A DNA stretch of 64,000 nt from JASLDZ01 sp964242895 (lineage in GTDB: Bacteria > Pseudomonadota > Alphaproteobacteria > Caulobacterales > Caulobacteraceae). Each line of letters starts with the position of its first letter. Position 1 is the first letter of the stretch. A model generated the notes under the pieces. It was not told the origin of the DNA. It saw only the letters and a list, made by a program, of their open reading frames with translations, and did not search any database. The position numbers were made by a program, and so were the translations under genes. Where the stretch lies: assembly GCA_964242895.1 (NCBI GenBank), contig CAXTBN010000009.1, positions 1 through 64,000 of the forward strand, given 5' to 3'. Positions 32,023 to 39,342 of this stretch are shown in pieces.

Positions 32023-32739
32023 TCAGCGGTCGGCGTGCTCGCGTTCCAGCTCGCGCTGGGCGGCGCGGAGCTCCTCCTGCATGGCGCGCATCTCCTCGCG
32101 CATGCGGTCGAGCTCGGCGCGGCCGGGGCCTGCGCGCAGGCGCTCCAGCCCGGCCATGTCCTGCGGCGACAAGCGCGCCGCCTCGATCGCATGGCGGGCG
32201 GCCTCGCGCGCCTGGGCGGCGGCGGCGAGCCCCTCGGCGCGGGCGCGTTCTCCGGCCTCCCGGCCGCGGGCGCCCGCGGCCATGGCCTCCGCCCGGGCGC
32301 GCTCGCCGGCCGCCCGGCCCTCCGAGGCCGCACGCTCGCCCTCGCGGCGCGCCCGCTCCCCCTCGAGGCGGGCGCGCTCACCATCCGCACGGGCGCGTGC
32401 GCCTTCCACGCGCGCTTCGGCCAGCAGCCGGTCGGCCTCCTCGCGCGTCACCGGGCCGTCGCTGTAGACCTGGACGTCGCGGCCCTGTCCGTCCCTGTAG
32501 CTCAGCACCGCAGCGCCCGATCTTCCGCCGGGCGCACGGGCGACCACCGTCACGCGGTGGCCGTCGACGCTGCGGGTGATCACCGTCGAGCGGCCTGCGC
32601 CCCACTCGCCGAAGCCGCCGGGCGGCGCGGGCGGGACCGGGGCCGCGAGCGCCGTCGGTGGCATGGGGGGAGCGGGGGGTGCCGGCGGCGCGGGGAGGGC
32701 CGCAGCCGTGGCGGCGAGCAACAGACCTTTGACGAACAT
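32023..32739 (-). CDS. Secreted protein with Pro-rich neck and Glu/Arg/Ala coiled coil
   Basis: A 238-residue protein: a signal peptide of about 17 residues, a proline-rich segment (PAPPAPPAPPMPP...PVPPAPPGG), then a small beta region with VITRSVDGHRVTVVARAPGG and VQVYSDGPVTREEADRLL. A long charged helix with tandem GERARLE/GERARRE/GERAASE-type heptads (residues about 112-175) and a second coiled coil (LDRMREEMRAMQEELRAAQRELERE) end it. Family not recognised; the design suggests a periplasmic spacer or oligomerising rod. AAGGAGAAGG precedes ATG 32739. Confidence 0.75.
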   Translation of the reverse strand: MFVKGLLLAATAAALPAPPAPPAPPMPPTALAAPVPPAPPGGFGEWGAGRSTVITRSVDGHRVTVVARAPGGRSGAAVLSYRDGQGRDVQVYSDGPVTREEADRLLAEARVEGARARADGERARLEGERARREGERAASEGRAAGERARAEAMAAGARGREAGERARAEGLAAAAQAREAARHAIEAARLSPQDMAGLERLRAGPGRAELDRMREEMRAMQEELRAAQRELEREHADR

Positions 32740-32828
32740 GGACCTTCTCCTTGAGCGTGTGCGCTCACGCGAAGGTGGACGAACCCCGCCCGGCGGGCAC
32801 GTTAAGTCTCGGAGAGGTGGATTACGTC

Positions 32829-33059
32829 TTGGACATCACGCCGCCGACCCTGGTCCCGGTGGAGAGCTCAGCGATCGCGGCGATCGGCTACGACGCGACG
32901 TCGCGCAGTCTGTTCGTGCGCTTCCGTGCCGGCGGTCTCTACGCCTACCTGGACGTGCCGGAGCCGGTCGCGCGCGCGTTCCAAGCCGCTCCGTCGAAGG
33001 GCGGCTTCTTCCAGGACCGGATCGATCCCGTGTTCCGCTACGCGCGGCTGGAGGCCTGA
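32829..33059 (+). CDS. KTSC-domain protein
   Basis: A 76-residue protein consisting of one KTSC domain (VPVESSAIAAIGYDATSRSLFVRFRAGGLYAYLDVPEPVARAFQAAPSKGGFFQDRI). The final SKGGFF corresponds to the KTSC motif with threonine and cysteine lost. The family is linked to RNA or nucleic-acid functions by fusion, but its role is unknown. TTG 32829 is preferred because GGAG/GAGG lies about 11 bases upstream and the length fits; GTG 32817 and TTG 32751 are in frame. The 3' end overlaps argG by 22 bases on the opposite strand. Confidence 0.75.
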   Translation: MDITPPTLVPVESSAIAAIGYDATSRSLFVRFRAGGLYAYLDVPEPVARAFQAAPSKGGFFQDRIDPVFRYARLEA

Positions 33060-34300
33060 GCCGCTTGCGCGGCGCGCCGGTCGCGTCCGGCCAGCACGCG
33101 CAGGCGCAGGGCGTTGAGCCGGATGAAGCCCGCCGCGTCGCGCTGGTCGTAGGAGCCGGAGCCCTCTTCGAAGGTGACGAGGTCCTGGTCGTAGAGGGCG
33201 TAGGGGCTCTCGCGGCCGATCACGGTCACCGTGCCCTTGTAGAGCTTCACGCGGACCCTGCCGGCCACATGCGCTTGGCTGAGGTCGATGGCGGCCTGCA
33301 GCATCTCTCGCTCGGGGCTCCACCAGAAGCCGTTGTAGATGAGCGACGCGTAGCGGGGCATCAGCTCGTCTTTCAGGTGCATCGCGCCACGATCCAACGT
33401 GATGCTCTCGATGCCGCGGTGCGCGTGCAGCAGGATCGTGCCGCCCGGCGTCTCGTAGACACCGCGGCTCTTCATGCCGACGAAGCGGTTCTCGACCAGG
33501 TCGAGGCGGCCGACGCCGTTGTCGTGGCCGAGCTGGTTGAGCCGGGTCAGCATCTCGGCGGGCGACAGGCGCTGGCCGTCGAGCGCCACGGGGTCGCCGC
33601 GCTCGAACTCCAGCTCGAACACGGTGGGCGTGTCCGGCGCGTCTTCGGGCGCGATCGTGCGCATGTGCACGAATTCGGGTGCCTCCTGCGAGGGGTCCTC
33701 CAGCACCTTGCCCTCGCTGGAGCTGTGCAGGAGGTTGGCGTCGACGGAGAAGGGGGCGTCGCCGCGCTTGTCCTTGGCGATGGGGATCTGGTTCTTCTCG
33801 GCGAAGTCGAGCAGCGCCTCGCGGCTCTTGAACTCCCACTCGCGCCAGGGGGCGATGACGCGGATGTCGGGCTCGAGTGCGTAATAGCCGAGCTCGAAGC
33901 GGACCTGGTCGTTCCCCTTGCCCGTGGCCCCGTGGCACACGGCGTCGGCGCCCACCTGCCGGGCGATCTCGATCTGGCGCTTGGCGATCAGCGGCCGCGC
34001 GATGGAGGTGCCCAAGAGGTACTGGCCCTCGTACACCGTGTTGGCGCGGAACATCGGGAACACGAAGTGCCGCACGAACTCCTCGCGCAGGTCGTCGATG
34101 AAGATGTTCTCGGGGCGGATGCCCAGGAGCTCGGCCTTGCGGCGCGCGGGTTCCAGCTCCTCGCCCTGGCCCAGGTCGGCGGTGAAGGTCACCACCTCCG
34201 CGCCGTACTCCGTCTGCAGCCACTTCAGGATGATGGAGGTGTCGAGCCCGCCCGAGTAGGCGAGCACCACCTTCTTCACGGGGCGCGTGTCGGCGAACAT
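33038..34300 (-). CDS. argG: Argininosuccinate synthase
   Basis: A 420-residue enzyme that condenses citrulline and aspartate with ATP, the penultimate step of arginine synthesis. The PP-loop is AYSGGLDTS at residues 14-22. GHGATGKGNDQVRFEL-type sequence (VCHGATGKGNDQ) and GRESPYALYDQDLVTFE are diagnostic. The C-terminus carries an alanine-rich extension (RRAAQAAQAS) that overlaps the KTSC gene. ATG 34300 has GAAGGA upstream; a promoter that overlaps a terminator-like hairpin lies just before it. Confidence 0.97.
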   Translation of the reverse strand: MFADTRPVKKVVLAYSGGLDTSIILKWLQTEYGAEVVTFTADLGQGEELEPARRKAELLGIRPENIFIDDLREEFVRHFVFPMFRANTVYEGQYLLGTSIARPLIAKRQIEIARQVGADAVCHGATGKGNDQVRFELGYYALEPDIRVIAPWREWEFKSREALLDFAEKNQIPIAKDKRGDAPFSVDANLLHSSSEGKVLEDPSQEAPEFVHMRTIAPEDAPDTPTVFELEFERGDPVALDGQRLSPAEMLTRLNQLGHDNGVGRLDLVENRFVGMKSRGVYETPGGTILLHAHRGIESITLDRGAMHLKDELMPRYASLIYNGFWWSPEREMLQAAIDLSQAHVAGRVRVKLYKGTVTVIGRESPYALYDQDLVTFEEGSGSYDQRDAAGFIRLNALRLRVLAGRDRRAAQAAQASSRA

Positions 34301-34327
34301 GGCGGGCGTCCTTCGGGGAGAGGCGGC

Positions 34328-34360
34328 CTTAAAAGGCCTTGCGGGCGCGGCCGCAAGGCC
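34328..34360 (-). terminator. Terminator-like hairpin overlapping an argG promoter
   Basis: Leftward, GGCCTTGCGG-N6-CCGCAAGGCC is a perfect ten-base stem followed by TTTT, a good intrinsic terminator for kup transcripts. The same bases hold TTGCGG (34356-34351) and TTTAAG (34333-34328) 17 bases apart, a plausible argG promoter with a leader of about 20 bases. GGCCTT-AA-AAGGCC (34325-34338) is an overlapping palindrome. Confidence 0.55.
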
Positions 34361-34374
34361 GGAGCCTCCGCGCC

Positions 34375-34680
34375 ATGCCGCCGGGTTGGACGCCGCTGAA
34401 AGCCAGGCTGTTCGGCGCCTTCATGGCGCTGGTGATCGGCGGCCTGGGCGCGGCGGTGGCGTGGCTGGTGGTCGACGCCTGCGTCCACGGCCGGATCGAC
34501 GCAAGGCACGGGCCGGTGCTGCAGGCGCGCGAGCCGATCTACTTCGCCGTGGAGCTCACGATCCGCGTCGCGGCGGCGGCCGGGCTCCTGGCCATGGGCG
34601 CGTGGCTGGCGTGGCTCACGGCCTTCCCGCCGGAGGAGGCGCGGGCGCGCCGTCGCCAGCGACGGCAGGTCAGACGGTGA
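34375..34680 (+). CDS. Small two-helix membrane protein
   Basis: A 101-residue protein with two membrane segments (FGAFMALVIGGLGAAVAWLVVDAC and VAAAAGLLAMGAWLAWLTAF) separated by a short loop (HGRIDARHGPVLQAREPIYFAVEL), and an arginine-rich cytoplasmic end. No family recognised. GGAG at 34361-34364 supports ATG 34375. It diverges from argG and overlaps the kup stop by 11 bases on the opposite strand. Confidence 0.65.
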   Translation: MPPGWTPLKARLFGAFMALVIGGLGAAVAWLVVDACVHGRIDARHGPVLQAREPIYFAVELTIRVAAAAGLLAMGAWLAWLTAFPPEEARARRRQRRQVRR

Positions 34681-36721
34681 CCTGCGCGCCCATCTCCACC
34701 ACGCGGCCGGGCGGGATGCGGAAGAAGTCGGTCGGATTGGCGGCGTTCTTGAGCAGGAAGATGTAGATGTTGTCCTGCCAGAGCGGCATGCCGCTCTGCG
34801 CCGAGGGCACCACCGAGCGCCGGCCGAGGAAGAAGGACGTCGACATGATGTCGAACTTCAGCCCCTGCTTGCGGCACACGCCCAGCGCCTTGGGCACGTT
34901 GGGCGTCTCCATGAAGCCGTAGTTGACCACGACCTTGCGGAAGTCGTCGTTGATCGGGAAGATCTTCACGCGTTCGCTCTCCGGCACGCGCGGTGTCTCG
35001 GCGGTGCGCACGGTCAGGATCACGTTTTTGTCGTGCAGGACCTTGTTGTGCTTCAGGTTGTGCATCAGCGCGACCGGGGCCACGTCGGGGTCGCTGGTCA
35101 GGAAGATGGCGGTGCCCGGCGATCGGTGCGGGCGCCGCGCGCCCAGCATGCTGATCAGGTCGGCGATAGGGATGGCCTCGCGCCGCGTCTTGTCCGTCAG
35201 GATCTGCGAGCCGCGCACCCAGGTCGACATGACGACGAACAGGCTGCCGCCCAGGAGCAGCGGGAACCAGCCGCCCGAGACGATCTTGAGCATGTTCGCC
35301 GCCAGGAAGGTGGCGTCGAGCGTCACCAGCGGGATGATGAGCAGGGCGGCCTGCCACAGCCTCCACTTCCACATACGCCGCACCACGATGAAGGCCAGGA
35401 TGGTGGTCACCAGCATGGTGCCCGTCACCGCCAGCCCATAGGCGTGGGCGAGGTCGTCGGCGGTGCGGAACATGACCACCAGCAGCAGCACGCCCAAGAG
35501 CAGCAGGTTGTTGATCTGCGGCAGGAAGATCTGGCCGGACTGCGTCTGGCTCGTGCGCCGCACGTCCATGCGGGGGAGGAGGCCGAGCAGGATCGCCTGC
35601 TGCGTCAGCGAGAAGGCGCCGGTGATCACCGCCTGGCTCGCCACCACGGAGGCGAAGGTGGCCAGGAGCGCCAGGGGCAGGCGCACGTTCTCCGGCGCCA
35701 TCATGTAGAACCAGTTGGCGTCGGCGAGGTGGCGGCCGGCCCCGTGCGCCGCGTGCAGGGCGCTGAGCACGAAGGCGCCCTGGCCCAGGTAGTTCAGCGC
35801 CAGCGCCGGCAGCACCAGGAACAGCCAGGTCGCCTGGATCGGCCAGCGGCCGAAATGGCCCATGTCGGCGTACAGCGCCTCGCCGCCCGTCACCGTCAGG
35901 AACACCGAGCCCAGCACCAGGAAGCCCGAGTAGCCGTGCGTTAGGATCAGGTGCACGCCATACCAGGGATTGAACGCCCAGAAGATCTCCGGCGCGTCCT
36001 TAATGTGCAGCACGCCCAGCGCGGCGATCACCGCGAACCACACCAGCATCACCGGCCCGAACAGGGCGCCGACGCGGGCCGTGCCCCGCGACTGCACCAT
36101 GAAGAGGGCGAACAGGATCACCACGCTGATGATCATCACGAGCTCGGTGGTGACCTTCGGCCCGATGCCGGGCAGCGTCTTCAGCCCGTCCTCGGCGCCC
36201 AGAACCGAAACGGCCGGCGTGATGATGCTGTCGCCGTAGAACAACGCCGCGCCGACCAGGCCCAGCACGAAGATCGCGCGCGTGCGACGGCCCATGGCGC
36301 GCTGCGCCAACGCCATCAGCGAGAGGACGCCGCCCTCGCCCTTGTTGTCGGCGCGCATCAGGAACAGCACGTACTTGACCGTGACCACCAGGATCATGGC
36401 CCACAGGGCGAGCGAGACGACGCCGATCACCTCCGCATCGCGCGCTTGGCCGGCGATGGGCTGCAGGGCGGAGCGGAAGGCGTAGAGCGGGCTGGTGCCG
36501 ATGTCGCCGTAGACGATCCCGGCCGAGCCGATCGCCAGGCCCAGGAACCCGGGGTGGCCCTTGCCTCGCGCATGGCCGTGCAGCACCGCGTCCTCGTTGG
36601 CGCGGGTCACGTCGGAGGCGGGAGGGTCGCAGGGCGGCGAGACGTGGAAGCCCGCCTTGTCCCCGGCGGACGGGAGGGGGGCGGCCGCCGCGCCGGCGTC
36701 GCCCACGGCTTCAGAAGCCAT
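34670..36721 (-). CDS. kup: Kup-type potassium/proton symporter
   Basis: A 683-residue potassium uptake permease. The hallmark IGSAGIVYGDIGTSPLYAFRSAL sits near residue 75 after a cytoplasmic N-terminal extension. About twelve membrane segments follow (GDSIITPAVSVLGAEDGLK, SQAVITGAFSL), then a soluble C-terminal domain (FLTSDPDVAPVALMHNLKHNKVLH). Kup imports potassium with protons, chiefly at low pH. ATG 36721 follows GGAGGAG. A strong housekeeping-type promoter lies upstream, and the transcript probably ends at the hairpin before argG. Confidence 0.95.
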   Translation of the reverse strand: MASEAVGDAGAAAAPLPSAGDKAGFHVSPPCDPPASDVTRANEDAVLHGHARGKGHPGFLGLAIGSAGIVYGDIGTSPLYAFRSALQPIAGQARDAEVIGVVSLALWAMILVVTVKYVLFLMRADNKGEGGVLSLMALAQRAMGRRTRAIFVLGLVGAALFYGDSIITPAVSVLGAEDGLKTLPGIGPKVTTELVMIISVVILFALFMVQSRGTARVGALFGPVMLVWFAVIAALGVLHIKDAPEIFWAFNPWYGVHLILTHGYSGFLVLGSVFLTVTGGEALYADMGHFGRWPIQATWLFLVLPALALNYLGQGAFVLSALHAAHGAGRHLADANWFYMMAPENVRLPLALLATFASVVASQAVITGAFSLTQQAILLGLLPRMDVRRTSQTQSGQIFLPQINNLLLLGVLLLVVMFRTADDLAHAYGLAVTGTMLVTTILAFIVVRRMWKWRLWQAALLIIPLVTLDATFLAANMLKIVSGGWFPLLLGGSLFVVMSTWVRGSQILTDKTRREAIPIADLISMLGARRPHRSPGTAIFLTSDPDVAPVALMHNLKHNKVLHDKNVILTVRTAETPRVPESERVKIFPINDDFRKVVVNYGFMETPNVPKALGVCRKQGLKFDIMSTSFFLGRRSVVPSAQSGMPLWQDNIYIFLLKNAANPTDFFRIPPGRVVEMGAQVTV

Positions 36722-36811
36722 CGAACTCCTCCGAAGCGGAACACGCGGCCGGCGCCCCAACGGCGCGGCCCTCGGTCCCGCTTCACGCGCCCGATCGTCG
36801 GTGCGGGCGTC

Positions 36812-36840
36812 GAGATAGTCGTTTCCGGGCAAAGGTTCAA
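36812..36840 (-). promoter_or_regulatory. kup promoter
   Basis: Leftward TTGAAC (36840-36835), 17 bases, TATCTC (36817-36812); in Caulobacter form TTGAACC-N14-ACTATCTC. This is among the best housekeeping promoters in the window and predicts an 84-base leader. Confidence 0.6.
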
Positions 36841-36929
36841 CGCGCGGCGGCCGGCGACCGGGCTGCGCGTTGCGCGGGCGCGCGGGCGCACTACCTTTCT
36901 GCAACCGTGTCGGTCACGATCAGCCAGCC

Positions 36930-37418
36930 ATGAGCGACAGCCAGCGCTTCCCCGTCGCGGCCCACGCGCTCGCCTATCTGGCCCACGCGGACGCCTTCAC
37001 GCCCTGCTCGGCGGTGTCCTCGTCGGCGCTCGCCGCTTCGGTGCCGACCAATCCCGTGGTGGTGAGGCGGGTCACCGCGCTCCTCGCCAAGGACGGGCTG
37101 ATCGGCACGCGCGCGGGCGCCTCGGGCGGCGCGTGGCTGCTGATGCGGCCCGAGCGCATCCCTCTCGACCGGGTGCTGCGCGCGGTGGGCGGGGGCGCGC
37201 ACCTCGGCTGTCCGCCGCCGGGCGCACGGGGCTGCCCGGTGGGCGAACGCATTCCCGTGCAGCTGTCCGCAGCCATCGCGGCCGCCGGCGTCGCCGCCGC
37301 CGAGCGCCTGTCCCGGATCACCGTAGCGGACCTGCTGAAGGACGGCTGCTGCGCCGCGGCGGGTGTGTCCGCCGTGTCACAATGCGCTGGTGCGTGGCCG
37401 GAGACTCAGACAAGCTGA
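36930..37418 (+). CDS. Rrf2-family transcriptional regulator
   Basis: A 162-residue winged-helix regulator: FPVAAHALAYLAHA opens the Rrf2 fold, then LAASVPTNPVVVRRVTALLAKDGLIGTRAGASGGAWLL carries the recognition helix and wing. Cysteines are in HLGCPPPGARGC and DGCC, but their spacing is not the IscR/NsrR Fe-S pattern, so it looks like the YwnA-type subgroup with thiol-based or no cofactor. It diverges from kup. A weak promoter pair (TTGCGC-N16-TACCTT, 36870-36897) overlaps the region where autoregulation would act. Confidence 0.85.
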   Translation: MSDSQRFPVAAHALAYLAHADAFTPCSAVSSSALAASVPTNPVVVRRVTALLAKDGLIGTRAGASGGAWLLMRPERIPLDRVLRAVGGGAHLGCPPPGARGCPVGERIPVQLSAAIAAAGVAAAERLSRITVADLLKDGCCAAAGVSAVSQCAGAWPETQTS

Positions 37419-37448
37419 AACCGGGATGGTGAAGCGGCGTTCGCCATC

Positions 37449-37844
37449 GTGACCGCCGAGCGTCCGACTATCGAAAGCCTCTCCTCCATGGGCCGCCTGC
37501 GCATCATGATCGTCGAGGACGAGCTCCTGGTCGCCATGAACCTCGAGGACATGCTCGAAGGGTTCGGCTTCGAGGTGGTGGGGCCCTACCCGACGCTGGC
37601 CGAGGCGCGCGAGGCGTTGGAGGCCGACGACCTCGACGCGGCGGTGCTGGACGTGAACGTGCGCGGCGAGCTGGTCTTCCCGCTGGCGGAGGACCTCGTC
37701 GCCCGCGCGGTGCCCGTGGTGTTCTGCACCGGCTACGCCGAGACGGGCCGCTTTCCTCCGGGGTTGGCCGGCCTGCCGCGGGTGGCCAAGCCCTACACGC
37801 CCGAGGGGCTGCGCTCGGCGCTGGACGACGTCCTGGCGGCCTGA
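37449..37844 (+). CDS. Single-domain response regulator converging on the kinase cluster
   Basis: A 131-residue receiver: IVEDELLVAMNLEDML, phosphoacceptor D68 (AAVLDVNVRGE), FCTGYAE and K114 (VAKPYTPEGL). This subtype (with LDVNVRGE and FCTGYAE) typically pairs with HWE/HisKA_2 kinases, so the convergent kinase is the natural partner. GTG 37449 gives a 13-residue extension ahead of ATG 37488; either could be used. Its 3' end overlaps the kinase gene by 52 bases in antisense. Confidence 0.85.
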   Translation: MTAERPTIESLSSMGRLRIMIVEDELLVAMNLEDMLEGFGFEVVGPYPTLAEAREALEADDLDAAVLDVNVRGELVFPLAEDLVARAVPVVFCTGYAETGRFPPGLAGLPRVAKPYTPEGLRSALDDVLAA

Positions 37845-38884
37845 TCGCTCAGGTCGGCGGCGTCTGTCCACGCCGACCGGCTCCAGTCGGCGGCGAAGTC
37901 GAGCTCCACCTCCAGGCCCGTCGGCGGGTAGGTCGTGCAGGCGCGGCCCTCGAGCTCGTAGCGCAGGCTGCGCTCGATCAGGGTGGCGCCGAAGCCGCGG
38001 CGCTGCGGCGCGACCACCGGCGGCCCGCCGCGCTCGCGCCAGTGCAGGTGGACGCGGCGCTCCGCGTTCACGCCCCAGCTCACCTCCACGGTCCCGCCGT
38101 CGCGGGACAGGGCGCCGTACTTGGCGGCGTTGGTGGCGAGCTCGTGGAACACCAAGCTCAGCGCCACGGCGGGCTTGGGCGGCAGCGGCAGCACGTCGCC
38201 GACCAGGCGGAAGCTGTCGCGGCCCTGGCCGAAGGGCCGGAGCGTGCGCTCCAGCACGCGCCGGATGTCGGTCTCGCCCCAGTTGGCTTCGAAGATCAGC
38301 CCGTTGGCGTCGGCCAGGGCGTTGAGGCGGCCGAAGAAGCCCTCCTCGAACTCCTCGAGCGTGGTGGCGCGCTTCAGCGTCAGCCGCGCGACGGAGACCA
38401 CGGTGGCCAGCGTGTTCTTCACGCGATGGCTCAGCTCGGCGACCAGGAGCTTGCCGCGCTCGTCCGCCGCCCGTCGCTCGCGCCGCTCGCGCGCCTCGTC
38501 CAGCGCGCGGCGCACGGCCGAGGGCAGGCGCGTCAGCCGCTGCTTGAGCACGTAGTCGACTGCGCCCTCCTTCAGCGTCTCCACCGCGCGCTCCTCGCCC
38601 AGCACGCCGGACACGAAGATGAACGGCGTCTCGGGCGCGTGCCGGCGCGCCAGCGCCAGGGCCGCGAGGCCGTCGAAGCCCGGCAGCTGGTAGTCGGACA
38701 GGATCAGGTCGAAGCCGCCGCGCCGCAGCGCCGCCTCGAAGGCGACGGCGTCCATGACCTGCTCGACGTCCACCTCCACGCCGCCGCGGCGCAGCGCCAT
38801 GACGATCAGCTCGGCGTCCAGCGCGCTGTCCTCGACGAACAGGAGCCTGACGGTCGCGTCGTGGCCGTGGGTCGACGAGCTCAC
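37793..38884 (-). CDS. Receiver plus HisKA_2/HWE-type histidine kinase
   Basis: A 363-residue soluble protein. The N-terminal receiver (residues 12-125) has D64 in LILSDYQLPGFDG and K114. A HisKA_2 kinase follows, with H153 in ELSHRVKNTLATV and an ATPase whose N-box is FHELATNAAKYGAL (N252), ending GFGATLIERSLRYELEG. Receiver-kinase proteins of this class relay phosphate onward, in Alphaproteobacteria often to the general stress regulator PhyR. Being last in the phytochrome operon (GTGA overlap with the preceding receiver), it may turn a light signal into that response. The C-terminal tail is antisense to the convergent receiver gene. Confidence 0.85.
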   Translation of the reverse strand: MSSSTHGHDATVRLLFVEDSALDAELIVMALRRGGVEVDVEQVMDAVAFEAALRRGGFDLILSDYQLPGFDGLAALALARRHAPETPFIFVSGVLGEERAVETLKEGAVDYVLKQRLTRLPSAVRRALDEARERRERRAADERGKLLVAELSHRVKNTLATVVSVARLTLKRATTLEEFEEGFFGRLNALADANGLIFEANWGETDIRRVLERTLRPFGQGRDSFRLVGDVLPLPPKPAVALSLVFHELATNAAKYGALSRDGGTVEVSWGVNAERRVHLHWRERGGPPVVAPQRRGFGATLIERSLRYELEGRACTTYPPTGLEVELDFAADWSRSAWTDAADLSDQAARTSSSAERSPSGV

Positions 38885-39342
38885 GCGTCCCGCGACCGGG
38901 CGGGGCCTGGAGGGGGCGGCTCGTTCAGCAGCGCCCAGAAGATCCCGAGCTCCTGGATGGCGTGAAAGAACTCCTGGAACTCCACGGGCTTCACCACGAA
39001 CGCGTTCACGCCCAGCTCATAGGACCGCACCACGTCCTGCTCTTCGCGCGAAGAGGTGAGCATGACGACGGGGATCTGCCGATGGCGCGGGTCGCGCTTG
39101 ACCTGCTCGAGCACCTCCAGCCCGTCCACCTTGGGCAGCTTGAGGTCGAGCAGCACCACGGCCGGGTCGCCGGGCGGGTGGTCGGCGAAGGCTCCTCGGC
39201 GCTCGAACCAGTCCAGCGCCTCGGCCCCGTCGCGCGCCACCACGATCTCGTTGGCCAGCTGGCACTTGGCCAGGGCGGCGAGCGTCAGCTCCAGGTCGCG
39301 GGGGCTGTCCTCGACGAGCAGGATGGGTCGAAGGTCAGCCAC
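38881..39342 (-). CDS. Rcp1-like response regulator of the phytochrome
   Basis: A 153-residue receiver: LLVEDSPRDLELTLAAL, phosphoacceptor D66 (VVLLDLKLPKVDG), MLTSS, and K118 (FVVKPVEFQEFFHAI). The long insert AFADHPPGDPA and the C-terminal LGIFWALLNEPP match the Rcp1 type that accepts phosphate from phytochromes. GTG 39342 is fixed by AGGAG seven bases upstream and by an eight-base overlap with the phytochrome stop. It is expected to receive phosphate from the adjacent BphP and pass it to, or compete with, the downstream receiver-kinase. Confidence 0.88.
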   Translation of the reverse strand: MADLRPILLVEDSPRDLELTLAALAKCQLANEIVVARDGAEALDWFERRGAFADHPPGDPAVVLLDLKLPKVDGLEVLEQVKRDPRHRQIPVVMLTSSREEQDVVRSYELGVNAFVVKPVEFQEFFHAIQELGIFWALLNEPPPPGPARSRDA

